Made by a program: the position numbers and the translations under genes. DNA of 64,000 bases. It comes from Periplaneta americana. Taxonomy: Eukaryota; Arthropoda; Insecta; Blattodea; Blattidae. The stretch spans positions 156,429,955 to 156,493,954 of the forward strand of contig NC_091122.1 in assembly GCF_040183065.1 (NCBI RefSeq). The letters run 5' to 3'. Below, in pieces: positions 42,525 through 54,159 of this stretch. How positions within the stretch are numbered: the stretch's first letter is position 1; every line of letters starts with the position of its first letter. The notes beneath the pieces were generated by a model, which saw nothing but the letters and a program-made list of their open reading frames with translations, was not told the DNA's origin and searched no databases.

Positions 42525-43537
42525 TGGTCTGTCCAAAACTACTTCTGACCTGACAAATGGCGCCTTTAGCATGTTACCATGGCAACCATTCAAACCAACC
42601 AATCACGAGAGACACGTAACCATGGTAACGGGACAGTGTTGCCGTGTCTATGTTTACAAGTTGCACGTGAATACCACGACCTAGTGGCGAATACAGTGCC
42701 CGGAATGACTTTGAGTTGGATGGTTAGCACGTGCTTTGTGTGAATTAAAAATATTATTTACTTGTATTATTGTTTTAGTATATCGATAAATATTGTGTTT
42801 AAATTATATTACACGTATTATCTTCGTTGTCATTAGTGGAGGGTGTAACTAGTGTGTGTTTTCTAGTTTTTGCGAGAGTTTCTAAACAGGTGACTTGTGC
42901 AATGTCGGAAGGAAGGAAATGCAGGCAGAGAACAAAGAATATTGTACAATGTGCCCCGTTAAAGAGTCAAGCGCGAGAGATGGTGCGTCACGTAAGAGGG
43001 TATTTTGAGAGGGAAAAAGATAATGGTGGGCCTTGGGTCTCTTTTATCTTTGGCGCAAGTCGTAATGAGAACTGCTGCTTGTGTTAAAATTAATAAGAGC
43101 ACTGTTATCGATATTGGAAAAGAAAAAGGCCGTGTAGATTTTTCATTATAAATATTTTTACAGTTTACAATTTTTTCAAAGCTTTTCTAACAATATTAAA
43201 TTGAAGAATACCGGCACTCCTAAAAGTAAAGGCTTCGTATTAAATTTAAATCTGTTTTTACAGTTTACAGTCCTTTCGACGCTTTTCTAACGGTATTACA
43301 TTGAAGACTACTACTACCACTAATACTACTTATAATAATAGACTAATAAATATAATAATGTACACCAATTTTAATGCCTAATGTTCAACAAATTGGTTAG
43401 AAATATGAGTTCATGTCTGCCGTTCATTACTGCACTCTATCGGCAGCGTGCTCGCTTACACGAAAGATGGGCAACATGACAACACTGCTCCCCCTTCTGT
43501 GTATGCTGTCAAGTCGGAAGTAGTTTTGGTCAAGGTA
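42525..43537 (+). mobile_element. Tc1/mariner-superfamily element with transposase start
   Basis: Inverted ends share CCAAAACTACTTCyGACyTGAC, inset from TA dinucleotides at 42523-42524 and 43538-43539. The element holds a transposase N-terminus (42902-43160) and no catalytic region. The GC-rich left part (42560-42700, with CATGGTTAC/GTAACCATG repeats) is sub-terminal sequence. Confidence 0.65.
42902..43160 (+). pseudogene. Transposase N-terminal HTH, frameshifted
   Basis: From ATG 42902: MSEGRKCRQRTKNIVQCAPL, AREMVRHVRGYFEREKDNGG, PWVSF, then the frame is lost near 43050. The other frame continues LAQVVMRTAACVKINKSTV and IDIGKEKGR. The FEREKxNGGP...V..RTAxxxxIxxxTVxxIxKE layout is the N-terminal helix-turn-helix of a common arthropod IS630/mariner-type transposase. 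The DDE domain is not present. Confidence 0.65.
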
Positions 43538-43544
43538 TAAGTCC

Positions 43545-43769
43545 ACGCAGAATTTACGAGACCACAGTTCCATATTATTTCGAGAAATATCACCTCACCT
43601 CCACTGAAGTTGTAGGCCAATGGTTGGAGCTAGGGGCACAATATCTCGCCTCTTTGTCAGTTTCTGCAAGAAGTTTCAGCTAAACAATGACTTCATTCGT
43701 GATGTTTCCCTTACTGCTATCAGAGGATCACTTGCCATTTTAAAATACCACCTGTACTTTGCTTCCTAA
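43545..43769 (+). pseudogene. C-terminal end of an R2-like LINE, frameshifted
   Basis: The first frame reads YETTVPYYFEKYHLTSTEVV, shifts near 43618, then MVGARGTISRLFVSFCKKFQ, NNDFIRDVSLTAIRGSLAIL and KYHLYFAS to TAA. It parallels the end of the fragment at 52703-53190 (GARGTIPRETLNQLKQYKIS...ILSSLAIISNHLY-type). It directly follows the DNA transposon at 42525-43537. Confidence 0.55.
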
Positions 43770-44186
43770 CAAGGAAGAACTTTTGTTTGAATGTCTAATC
43801 TGTTTGTTTACTATGTCTAGTTTCAATTTTGTTTTCACTCTGTGTGTTAGTTGCTTTGTCCAATGAGGCAGTCTTGTTATTGGGAAAGCTGAAAGAATGT
43901 CTTTCTAAATATAATTGGTAGAAATTGTGTTAATGTACGAGTTATTTGTAACCAAAACTTTAAATGTAATCATCTCAAAAAATAAATTTTCTACGTTTTC
44001 AACCACAAGTATTCATTTTATTTCTCAGCAGTTAAAGCTAGAGTGATGAAACTTGACATACTTATTTATTAATATCTCTGGTGTGAAACGGAGCATTTGA
44101 TTGGCTGTATTCAGCATAATTATATTGCTAGAGAATTATACGTAAAGCAGTATTATTTATTTTTATTAATGTTTGAACATTAAAGG

Positions 44187-44253
<67 letters not shown>

Positions 44254-45287
44254 TTTATACAAATGAACAAATTAGAGTAGGGGATTACTAATGCTCCATT
44301 GCACGATATACAGTGTTACCTTTAAGAAAAAAATCAGATTAAAATAATAATAATTCTTTTAGAACAGGATTTTCACTAAGAAAAAAAAAAAACAAAAATA
44401 AAAAAGTTAAAAATTTTTTAAAAAGTGTTTATGAGAAAAGATTGAAATTTATAATGTGTGATTATGATATTAATATGCATATTCAGTAAAAATTGCAACT
44501 CTCAGCTCAAAAATTGTGGATTTTAGACATTTTAGTAGCACGTCACCTTATTGGCGTAGAGGTAGCACATGAACTGCATTCTTCACATACCCCCAAAAAA
44601 GGAGTTACATAGTGATAGTAGTTAAATATATTGTTAATTAATGTGATTTATTATAACATATGAGCTTAAATTCCATGACTAATGCACATGAGAACACTAA
44701 TACATACTCTTGTTTGCCATGTGAGTCCTTTCACTATAAAATGGCCCATAAAATTAAGAGTAATGCGTAACAGTTTGTAATAACAACGCAACAATGGGAA
44801 ATTATGTGGTATTCAAAGTTAGGAAACACTGGCTACATCAACTTAAAAACAATTTCGAATCTCACGAAAATAAATACAGAACGATTAAATTCTAAATTAC
44901 TGGCATTCTTACCAAGTCACGAGGCTGCTTTTGACAGGAGATGCATTGAGTCCTCAGCCAACTTCAAGCTAAGCAAAGCACACAATGCATGGAGTTTCCT
45001 AGTCAGTTGTTGCACTAAGCTAGAAACACAGATGGCATTTTACATTATCAATCTTACTCAGGTGTCTGAACTATATTGAGAAATACAGTATGTTCACAGA
45101 AGCTCTCTGTGATTATTACAAATAGGTATAATTTCGTAATGGTGTACATTACGAACTTTATACTAGTGTCATAAGAAATAAAGACTCAAAGAATTCCTGT
45201 TTTGAATATTGCGGTATGTGTAATTGCCGCCAAAAACAATAGATGGCAGCAGAAGCGAAAAAAAAAATCTGTTAATATGGGTTTCGT
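43770..45287. other. No recognised gene; contains (AT)n run
   Basis: A ~61-bp AT dinucleotide run lies at 44190-44250. The frame at 44804-45079 (91 codons) has no family resemblance and no splice context. Confidence 0.4.
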
Positions 45288-45763
45288 TTGTTCGAGTTTG
45301 CTAGTCTTTTATTATTTTTGCATTATTGCATAGTAGCAAATGTTTGTAACCATCTTAACAAACAACTAGCGGGAAAGTGGACTGGATGCACTGGAAACCA
45401 AGACATTTTCTGCAAGTGGCCACCGAGGTCCCCCGACTTGAATGTCTGTAACTTCCTCGTATGCGGTTACATAAAAGATATCTATGTACCTCCATTGCCT
45501 CAGAATCTTCAAGAGCTGCGACATCATATCTCCAGTGCCACTGAGTCCATTCTAGTAGATATTTTGGAGCACTAGTGGCATGAGTGGGAATATAACTTTG
45601 ATGTCTGCTGTGTGACACACTGAGTGTCTGTGAGATATGCACTACAAAATTTTTGAGTTGCTTTTTTGGTGTCACCATTTTCATGTACATACATACATAT
45701 GACTACCAACAGCAACAATACATCTTATTATAATCACAGAGGTTTTCTGTGGACACCCTGTAC
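45288..45763 (+). pseudogene. Mariner-like transposase C-terminus
   Basis: FCKWPPRSPDLNVCNFLVCG, then YIKDIYVPPLPQNLQELRHH and ISSATESILVDILEH, then a stop and DVCCVTH. WPPRSPDL contains the last catalytic residue region of this transposase branch; the YVPPLPxxLxELRxxI and DxCxVT blocks are its usual ending. GTGGACACCCTGTA near 45750-45763 is probably the right terminal repeat. The upstream catalytic parts are missing. Confidence 0.8.
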
Positions 45764-47103
45764 GTATTTTAATTATGGTTAGATACATAGTACAGCATAG
45801 CCGAGCTTAAAGCAAACAGAAGGCGAGAATATGAAATGTGCCATTTATAAAAAGCAACATTGTGGTTAGGTTACAATGCCAGTAACTTAGGTTTGACTTG
45901 CTCTGTAAAAAAACAATTCCAACAAGCATTAATGACAAATACAATTTTATGGGTATATTAATAATATATTTATCATAACAGCAACATGGAAATATCACAT
46001 CATTTGTTCTGTGATTCATCATGCAACTCTTTGGTACCTAAAGGAACTATAATAACATAGTAATGTAAAATTGATAAACACTATGGAAGATATCACACAT
46101 AAGTATTTGTACCCTGAGCAGGATTATCTTCAACTCAAGGAATAAAAATTTCCAGTCATTCTAACCTCACTATACATAAAAGACACTTCGCTGTTCAATC
46201 TCAGTCACGAGAAATCTATAGTTTCTCAAATGTTCAACATTACAATTATTCTTTACTCCAGACCTACAAATCAAACTCTGGTTTATGATGGCGCCACTTT
46301 ATGCCAGTATACTGAGTCCTATGGGAGGCAGTTTATTAAAGGAACATTTAAATTAAATTTAAACAAATTAAAGTCCATTTGTAAACAGTGAAAATATGGA
46401 TACTTTTTTCTAATTAATCTGACATGTTCAAAATCACAAGTTTAAATATATATACCGTATATAATACAGAAATATGACACAATTTCTGCTTCATGGATAT
46501 AAAATTTACAATCTACAAAATAATGAACTGCTAACAAGCAATTAGAAGCAATTTGTAAATCACTTCACTTATTAGTTAGATTATAAAAGCAGTTCCATAA
46601 CCTTACATATCTTTGGCCTTGATTGTCCATTCTACACAAAATATATCAGACGATCATTACATTTGCACCATAACTTTATGTTTATACAGCACTGACAGTT
46701 ATTGTAACAGAATTAATTTTTAAGTAGAAATAAAAATGTACGACATGAAAACCAATCACATTCGATCCATTGGTAACTAGATCCATGTGATTTCCATATG
46801 CTGCAAACTGCAGTGAATATATTAAAAGCACCTTTGATATTCTCTGTTTATTAAAAAAAGAAGATATTTCAATTAATAAAGGATAATAAACAAATGGATA
46901 GGAGGTTGTATACATTATACACTCGTATACACATGTTCACCATACAAGAATTGAAATGCTCAGTGCAACAAAATAGTACAAGTCACTGACAATTTTACAG
47001 AATAGCATTTCAAATATTTCAAACAATGCCATAAATAAAATTTCTCTTGTTATTTCTTAACCTTTAGAAATTTATAAGGCTCTATATCATTATAATACAT
47101 ATC
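45764..47103. other. No recognised gene
   Basis: AT-rich with short chance ORFs on both strands; no exon borders or repeat ends. Confidence 0.35.
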
Positions 47104-47352
47104 GTCGTTGTTCCTGCAATAACTTCTATGTGCAAAATATAAAATTTTTCAGTAGGAAGAAAAAACACATTAGTTCATCTTATGGCAGCCGTATATAGGA
47201 GACTGTGAATTCTTATATTTTCGAAACAAAGAAATATAATTACATATAGGAGATTTTATGATTTGCTGTATCACTATTTTAAGTTATTTAAGAGAACAAA
47301 AAACTGAAAATCAATAAATATGTCACATAGGAGTTATTGCAGGAACAACGAC
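47104..47352. mobile_element. MITE with ~29-bp inverted ends
   Basis: GTCGTTGTTCCTGCAATAAC at 47104 continues TTCTATGTG; the right end mirrors it with one difference (CACATAGGAGTTATTGCAGG to AACGAC at 47352). The target duplication is unclear. No coding capacity. Confidence 0.7.
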
Positions 47353-47656
47353 AATATACTCAATATGGAATTGAGCATTAATGTCAATATATGTCAATAA
47401 ACAAATGTCAAATGCAATGGAGCTAATTTTTTACATGTAAAATAAAATCTTTACAGACATTTGTCGTGCTCTTTCTATATCAAGTTACAGTGAAATCTTG
47501 ATTACGACAAAAATATTTGGTTTATGAATATGTTGCAATGAACCCTTCAATTGAAAATTTATAATTTAATTACGTTTATATCACACTCAATACAATGTGA
47601 TGTAAATGTAATGATAATACAAAATAACCTTAAATACAGATGTATACCGTAATTGT

Positions 47657-47657
47657 A

Positions 47658-47737
<80 letters not shown>
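47657..47737. repeat. Long (ATT)n microsatellite
   Basis: About 27 uninterrupted ATT units, the longest in the window. Confidence 0.95.
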
Positions 47738-47739
47738 GG

Positions 47740-49073
47740 GTATAAAATCACTTTTTAAGGGAGACATAAGATAATTTTAATTTATTAAATAAAATATTTA
47801 ATAAAAGGATAACTCTAGGCCTATATGCATCAACATAATGAGGAAATTAATTGTAATATAGGCCTAATGTACTTGATATATGATAATGAACAGTAAGGAA
47901 TGGACGAGAGTTCTTAGCAATATGAAATTTCCTGTCTCACAAAGATAAAGAATTTAAACAAATAAATTTTGAATTAACTAAACTTTTTTCTCTGTAGCTT
48001 GAAACAAATATTGGCGGCTATTTTAATTACAGAAAGAGCACCCCTTGATTGTTGGCTGCCTAAGAATCCATGGGCTAGTTGGTCTACCATGACACAATCT
48101 GTAAAATTGATCATGGGACTTTAATTTCAGATCTTCCAGTCAATATTATATTAATCTTTCGTTCGCAGCATGCTTGTTAGCTTCATGTATGGTGTTAGTA
48201 GGTGATATTGTTATCATGTGGCAATTTGCACTGATCGCTTCCTTCATAAGTATTTAAAAATTCTTCTTGTGAATGTTACAAAGTTCAACTGAAAACTTTA
48301 CATTACAATTTAGAATAGTAAACAAAAATTGTCTGTTAAACCAATTATGTTAAAATGAAGTTGTTCGTGAGAATTTATTGGATTTTGGCTTCTGGAATTT
48401 TGATCAAGATCTAACAAATTTTCGTTGCACTGGCTCTTGTGACCCATTGGATATTAACACATTTACACAATATGAAACTAAAGAAATGACTGGATGCCTT
48501 TCATCATTGCTTCACAAGATGATCATAGAGTATTTATGTTTAATTTTTCAATATATATATATAATATTTTAAAAATTATCATGTACGATACATTATTACA
48601 ACACCATGATTTCAAGGATATAGTTCACATAAAACCAAATCACCTTTTAAGTTAACAGAAAAAGTATATTGGTGACATTCTTAAACAAAAATAGGCCTAT
48701 ATTTAAAAAATACCGGTACGTATTTCTTAAACTAAAATGCGTATTACAAATTATAGGTACGCATTATATTTCTATGAATGGAAAGAAGCAATCAATAAGA
48801 TCAATTTTTCATACATAATTAACACAGAAGGAAATTCTAAAAGAACAAAATACATAAAAAGAGAAGATCATATTGTTCTTCGGAAAAACAGTAAATGAGG
48901 TTAAAATGGACAAAATGTTAATAAACATCACACTATTACTTCTGAAAACACCCATAACCTGCTTAACACTGAAAAATCTGACTCAAATGTGTACAAGCAA
49001 TCATAATCAGAATTCGGCAAACTACAATTCATGGTTGAATGAGGCGTTTCTTTGTTCGAGCCACATTACTGTT
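47740..49073. other. No recognised gene
   Basis: No supportable exon, RNA gene or repeat border. Confidence 0.35.
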
Positions 49074-49087
49074 CTCTTTAAATAAAA

Positions 49088-49319
49088 AAAAGTTAAAGTT
49101 ATGATATATTTAATGACGCTCATAACTGCCGAGGTTATATCAGCATCACCAGTGTGCCGGAATTTTGTCCCGCAGGAGTTCTTTTACATGCCAGTAAATC
49201 TACTAACATGAGCCTGTCGCATTTAAGCACACTTAAATGCCATCGATCTGGGCTGGGATCGAACCCGCAACGTTGAGCACAGAAGGCCAGCACTATACCG
49301 ACTACGTTACCCAGGCCGA
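49088..49319 (-). mobile_element. tRNA-derived SINE with 14-bp target duplication
   Basis: Flanked by CTCTTTAAATAAAA at 49074-49087 and 49320-49333. The minus-strand head GGCCTGGGTAACGTAGTCGG has A-box features and GGGTTCGATCCC is the B box. The body contains CATTTAAGTGTGCTTAAATG and ends ATAACCTCGGCAGTTATGAG, CGTCATTAAATA. The ending resembles SINEs I associate with termites and cockroaches. Confidence 0.85.
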
Positions 49320-49905
49320 CTCTTTAAATAAAAGAAAATGTATAATTGACAATATAAACTCGAAGTAACCAGGGAGTTATCATACTGTATAAAGTTTGCC
49401 GATTCCTAACTTATTGTAGAACCTTCATAAATAATATGCACACCTAGATTTAATGCACTGACGTGATTAGTACCGTATGAACTAAAAAAAATGTTTTTTG
49501 AAAATCATGAGCAACATTGCCTCAAAAATTGTCTGTAGTTACAGATTATGGAGTACTATATATTTAAAAACACGTGTAAGTACAACCTAACCTCAAAAAT
49601 ACAGAGGGAGAAAAAATTATTCTTTAAGTACATTGCTAATGGTGGATTATCTGGTTTGATGTAACAGAAACAAAAGTTTTCTTGCTGCTGCAGTGCATTT
49701 ATACTTTTCTTTTTATACATAAAAGCCCCTAGCAGAGGAAATTTTCTTCAAACAATCTTTTCGATGAAAATGTTGTTCCTTTGCCTTAATAGAATGACAC
49801 TGCAATATTAAATATTTACATACATTAGCAAAGAACACAAAAGCAGAATCATAAGATATATAACCAAATAATCTGCTTATGCATATCTGAATATTACAAA
49901 CAAAC

Positions 49906-50392
49906 AGGGTGTATCCGAAATGAGTATAGATTTTTTGATGAATGTAAGGTGGTGTCCATATGAATATTTTGACATAAGGAACAATGGACCTCAGATGTAC
50001 GCTTACAGCACTAAACAATAAAAAATTAAATTAAAATCGTTCAAAGAAAGTTGTTAATTGTTACAAAAATTAGTCCAAAGCAATTTGTTATTCAATGCTA
50101 ACAATGGAAGACAAAGGGATGTCTAAAGCTACCCAGCATTTTTATCTTTTAGGGCCATAACAGAAACAATGCATCAGCAGAGACTCAACATTCATCATAT
50201 CAAAATACTCGTATGGACACCCCATCACATTCACCAAAAAATCTGTATTCATTTTGGGGATACACCCCCGCCAGGGCCATAAGAATGTATCAGTAGAGAC
50301 CCAACGTTCATCATATTAAAATATTCGTATGGACATCCCTTTAGGCCTAAACAACAAAAAAATCTGCACTCATTTTGGGAACATACTGTATA
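49906..50392. mobile_element. MITE with ~68-bp inverted ends and duplicated right end
   Basis: The left end CAGGGTGTATCCGAAATGAG, through GGTGTCCATATGAATATTTT, is mirrored at 50206-50273. The right ~120 bp (about 50150-50273) is then repeated with decay at 50274-50392 (GGGCCATAA...ATTTTGGGAACATA). An end duplication of this sort could arise from aberrant transposition or slippage. Confidence 0.65.
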
Positions 50393-52048
50393 AAATAAAA
50401 CGAGTACAGTATCAAGAAATTCACACACACTTTCTCATTATATATTTTGTGTGTTTCACAATAATTCAGTTCCTTTATCAGGTTGCAAATGATACTATTT
50501 TCTTGACTCATGATTCGAAATACATACTTAAACGAAACCATTTAATATGCACCCAAAAAAGATTAATTTTCGTTTTCTACATTGCACATTAAAAAGGCAG
50601 TCCAAAAGTAAGACATCTAACTTCATTTTTACACTGTACAGTTTAAGTAGATTAGATGTAATTTATCCTGCACAAATTTGCGTAAAACAGCTATTTGTAT
50701 ATTGTAATCATTTCTAATAATATTTTTATATTTATGAAATTCGCCATTTATCTACTTATTTACTTATTTATAATTTATGTCTTTTTTATTTATTCATTAA
50801 TTGACTGATTTATTATTTATTTATTCATCTATAAAAAGGCACTGCCCCCATTATAACAGACAGTACAAAAATATGGTCACTTATGTCATGAAAAAAAAAG
50901 AAAAAAAAAAAAAAAAAAGAGACGAGAGAGGGGTATATAAATATACAGACTGAAACGTAAATAATGTCATTAATTTCAAGGGGTTACTCTTTGAGATATT
51001 TGAAACAAAAGAGTTAATACAATTTTGCTCTTTTTACTTTCTTTTCGAGAAAAAATTATTTTACATGAAACATTTCACAGTGTATTTTGGGTAAACTATT
51101 GAATTAATTCCCGATATGCTCAGTCAATTTAAGAGAGCAGTGTATTATGATGATAATGAATGGAAAGAATTTTAGTATTGTCCTTTAAATGTGCAGAAAT
51201 CTAATCCCAACAAATGTAAGTTTTTGTTCTGCAAGGGAATTTTAAAACTTAATGCACTCTGACAACCCTGTAAAGGTTATTGCCTGAAGAGATGCAGCTC
51301 GCGTAATGCAAGAAATGGATGAGACAATGAGGAACATAAATATAAAACACACAATTGCTTTTAAGGGAAATTTGATTCCTTATATGTAAGTTTACTGGTT
51401 ACTACTTAAAAAATTAAAGTGGGCAGGAACTATTTCTAATTGGCTGAAGAAAATGTTTGAAGTACGACAAACAGAGATTTTTTTAAATCATTAATTAGAT
51501 TTGTATAACGTAAAATAAGCTTTTCTTGTTGTCTGTGTTCACCGAATATTTAATTGAAATCAAATCAAAGAGTTTAAAATTAATATTTTTAATTTAGTTT
51601 AACGTAAAATAAGCATATTGTATTTTTATTTTTTCCCTTTACAGTTTTAAATGTTTTAAAATGTTGTTTTTATAACGTGACATAAGCATCATTATTGTTT
51701 ATTGATAATATTATTAAAAGAGGTTGACTCACACGTAACAAATGTGTTTATGACAAGAGATCTCGTTCACGAGGAATAATGAGACTTTCATGAATTCTAA
51801 CAAATTTCGCAACGAAAAGTAGGTGTAATTCAGCAAATAATAATTATTTTCTCCGAAACTTTGGGGTCTGGGAACATACTGCTTAGTTCATTCAATTATT
51901 TCATCTCATTTAAGAAGAAATTGTTAGGCTAGATTTCGAGTTCGCCATTTTGTGTTATCGATTTCAAATAAAGATCCATTAATCTTCTACTGAAAATTAG
52001 ATTCCATGTGCATAATTTTCTGTTAGAATGTCCAAAACTACATTTTTT
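50393..52048. other. No recognised gene; TTTA- and A-rich tracts
   Basis: (TTTA)n-like sequence near 50745-50835 and an A/G-rich tract near 50891-50925. Otherwise unstructured AT-rich DNA. Confidence 0.35.
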
Positions 52049-52063
52049 TTTACTATGAATGCT

Positions 52064-52161
52064 GACCATGACAATATCTTTGAAAAATATTGGAGTGCAA
52101 GAGGTCGAATGACTTTATTGTCAAATGCCTGGCATTAGAAAACAAAAACAACAACATTTTC
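52064..52161 (+). mobile_element. 98-bp LINE terminal fragment with 15-bp target duplication
   Basis: It encodes the last residues of the GHD-type LINE (GHDNIFEKYWSARG... LLSNAWH) and ends in AAACAAAAACAACAAC. Flanked by TTTACTATGAATGCT (52049-52063) and TTTACCATGAATGCT (52162-52176), one mismatch. Confidence 0.75.
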
Positions 52162-52454
52162 TTTACCATGAATGCTCTGAAAACGTGCATTTTCGCGCAA
52201 AATCGTTTTTCTAAAAACATGCATTTCCACGCATTTTTTTTTTCAGGTTTAACATTTGATATTTCAGAGATATACCGCTTTGCTAGTTCAACATTGATTT
52301 AAATCAACATACAAATCTACAATGGCGCAAGAAAGAACTTCTTGCACTATGGAGCACTGCACATCAAATTTCATGCTATGATGAAAATTAAAGGATTAGT
52401 AAATAAATAATTTAAAGTTAAGGACATATTTATGATAATTTACTTGGTAATTGT

Positions 52455-52560
52455 ATCCTGCGATGTGGTGTCGTGGTCTAAAGTATCCTGCCTAGGATTT
52501 GCATTACAAAATGTGCACTGGTTCGAGTCCTCATGGAGGAAGAAATTTTCTCATGAAATT
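52455..52560 (+). mobile_element. tRNA-like SINE head
   Basis: GTGGTGTCGTGGTCTAAAG (A-box region) and CTGGTTCGAGTCCTCATGG (B box) are followed by GGAAGAAATTTTCTCATG. Short and joined directly to the LINE fragment at 52566; no duplication was found. Confidence 0.5.
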
Positions 52561-52565
52561 TTGGT

Positions 52566-53570
52566 CATTGTATGGGACCGGTAAGGATTTTAAGTACAGA
52601 AATGGATGTCCTAAGAAGATCAGCTGGGAAATCTAAAATGGAAAAAATAAGAAATAGACGAATAAAAAACATTATGGAAGTGCAAGATGAGCCAGACACG
52701 TCTTGGGTTTCTGCCATCATGGAGAATTGCTCCGAATCAACAGACATAATACGGTTCGTTCTCTCATCGCAGCCTCAATCCATCAGAATGCTTCCTATGA
52801 GGTTTATGAGGAGGTTGGTTGCGTCTCTTCTGATGGCTCTACTAGACGGGCTGATATCATCATAATTGATCGGCAGAAGGATAAGGGTGTCATTCTTGAT
52901 CCCACAATCCGTTTTGAGATGCATGAGCAACAGCCACAAGAGGTGTCGTGAAAAACAAGTCATACATGAGCCTTGTTGTCAGCATCTTGGAGCACAATAC
53001 CACATTACACATTGGACAGTTTTTGGGCTCATGTTCGGTGCCCGTGGCACGATCCCACGTGAAACTTTAAATCAACTTAAACAATATAAAATTTCTGATG
53101 CAACGATTGATGCCATAGGATCTCACGTGTTAAAATCATCCTTAGCTATAATTAGTAATCATTTGTACCCAACAAAATTTTTATTGTAAATGATTTCCTA
53201 CATTTTCTTATCTTAATGTTTTTTCTTTTTCTTTCCAAGTGTCACAAAATTGTTTTGTTTACTTATTATTCTTTATGAATTGATTAGTAGACCGATCTAT
53301 CAAACCCTTATTTAGGGCGGCTTTTGTTTCTACAAATTATCTAGAAAGGAAAAGGTTACAGTGATATGGTCATATCAGAAGAATGCCAGAACTACGATTA
53401 CCAAAAATAATTATGGAATGGATGCCACCAGATAGAAGGAAAAAAGGACGACCAAAGAAGACTTGGATGGAGGGTGTACTAGCAGCTATGGATGCTAGAG
53501 GATTAGAGCCAGGCTAATGGATGAACAGAGAGGAGTGGCATTTGATTTCTGGAAGATGCCGACAGCTGTT
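52566..53570 (+). pseudogene. RTE-like LINE C-terminus split by an R2-like fragment
   Basis: The left part (52566-52702) reads LSTEMDVLRRSAGKSKMEKI, then NRRIKNIMEVQDEPD. The right part (53320-53570) resumes YLERKRLQ, stop, YGHIRRMPELRLPKIIMEW, PPDRRKKGRPKKTWMEGV and LEPG...GRCRQLL. Together they give the usual order of this LINE's C-terminus (thumb, YGHIxRM, GRPxxTW). The interruption at 52703-53320 is another LINE fragment in the same orientation. Stops in the right part show decay after insertion. Confidence 0.7.
52703..53190 (+). pseudogene. R2-like LINE C-terminal region (possible PD-(D/E)XK nuclease)
   Basis: The first frame reads RHNTVRSLIAASIHQNASYE, VYEEVGCVSSDGSTRRADII and IDRQKDKGVILDPTIRFEM. 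After a shift near 52950 it continues EKQVIHEPCCQHLGAQYHIT and GLMFGARGTIPRETLNQLKQ, ending near IISNHLY. RRADIIII followed by ILDPTxRxE resembles the restriction-enzyme-like nuclease of R2-type LINEs, where the aspartate and glutamate bind metal. The RT is missing. Clade assignment is tentative. Confidence 0.55.
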
Positions 53571-54159
53571 ATGACACCGGAATGATTGATATGGGACCAG
53601 TGCCCACCCAGCATCGTGATGCACTTGGGGAGCTGCAATAGGTAGCGAAATCCGGTTTCGAAAGTAAGGTTAGTTGAATGACTTGGCAAATAGATTATTA
53701 CGAGGTTTTGTCATTAATCATCATTTCTTAGGGCCGAATTCATAGTCAACACTTATCGTAAGGAAATCCTTACGCAGTTGCTTATAGATCATTTCCAATT
53801 CATAAATCCCACTGAAGTGAACACTTATTCAAATAAGGTAGCTTGTCAGCTTACTCAAGCGTTTCCTCATATGCATTATAATCAGCTGATTCGGTATACA
53901 ATGGATGATAACTATGATTTTGATGAATTTATTGAGATCTATAAAGTAAATGAAAATTTGTTTCGCCAAAACAAAAGATATATCAGAGATATGGAAAACC
54001 TTTTACAGATGTACAATGAGCAACAATTTAAGAGGAGATACTGTTTCAACAAGAACGCTCTTGTGGATATTCTGGTGTCTCTCATTGAAATTCACAATGC
54101 AGCCATGAGGCTTACCGATTTCACCACTGCTGAAAATACTGGTTGCTTTGAGATTCTAT

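Noticed and set aside
42560-42910. GC-richer block as a CpG-type promoter of a host gene
   Set aside because: It lies inside a TA-flanked transposon whose ORF resembles a transposase N-terminus.
44804-45079. 91-codon ORF as a small gene
   Set aside because: Composition and context do not differ from flanking DNA and no motif is recognisable.
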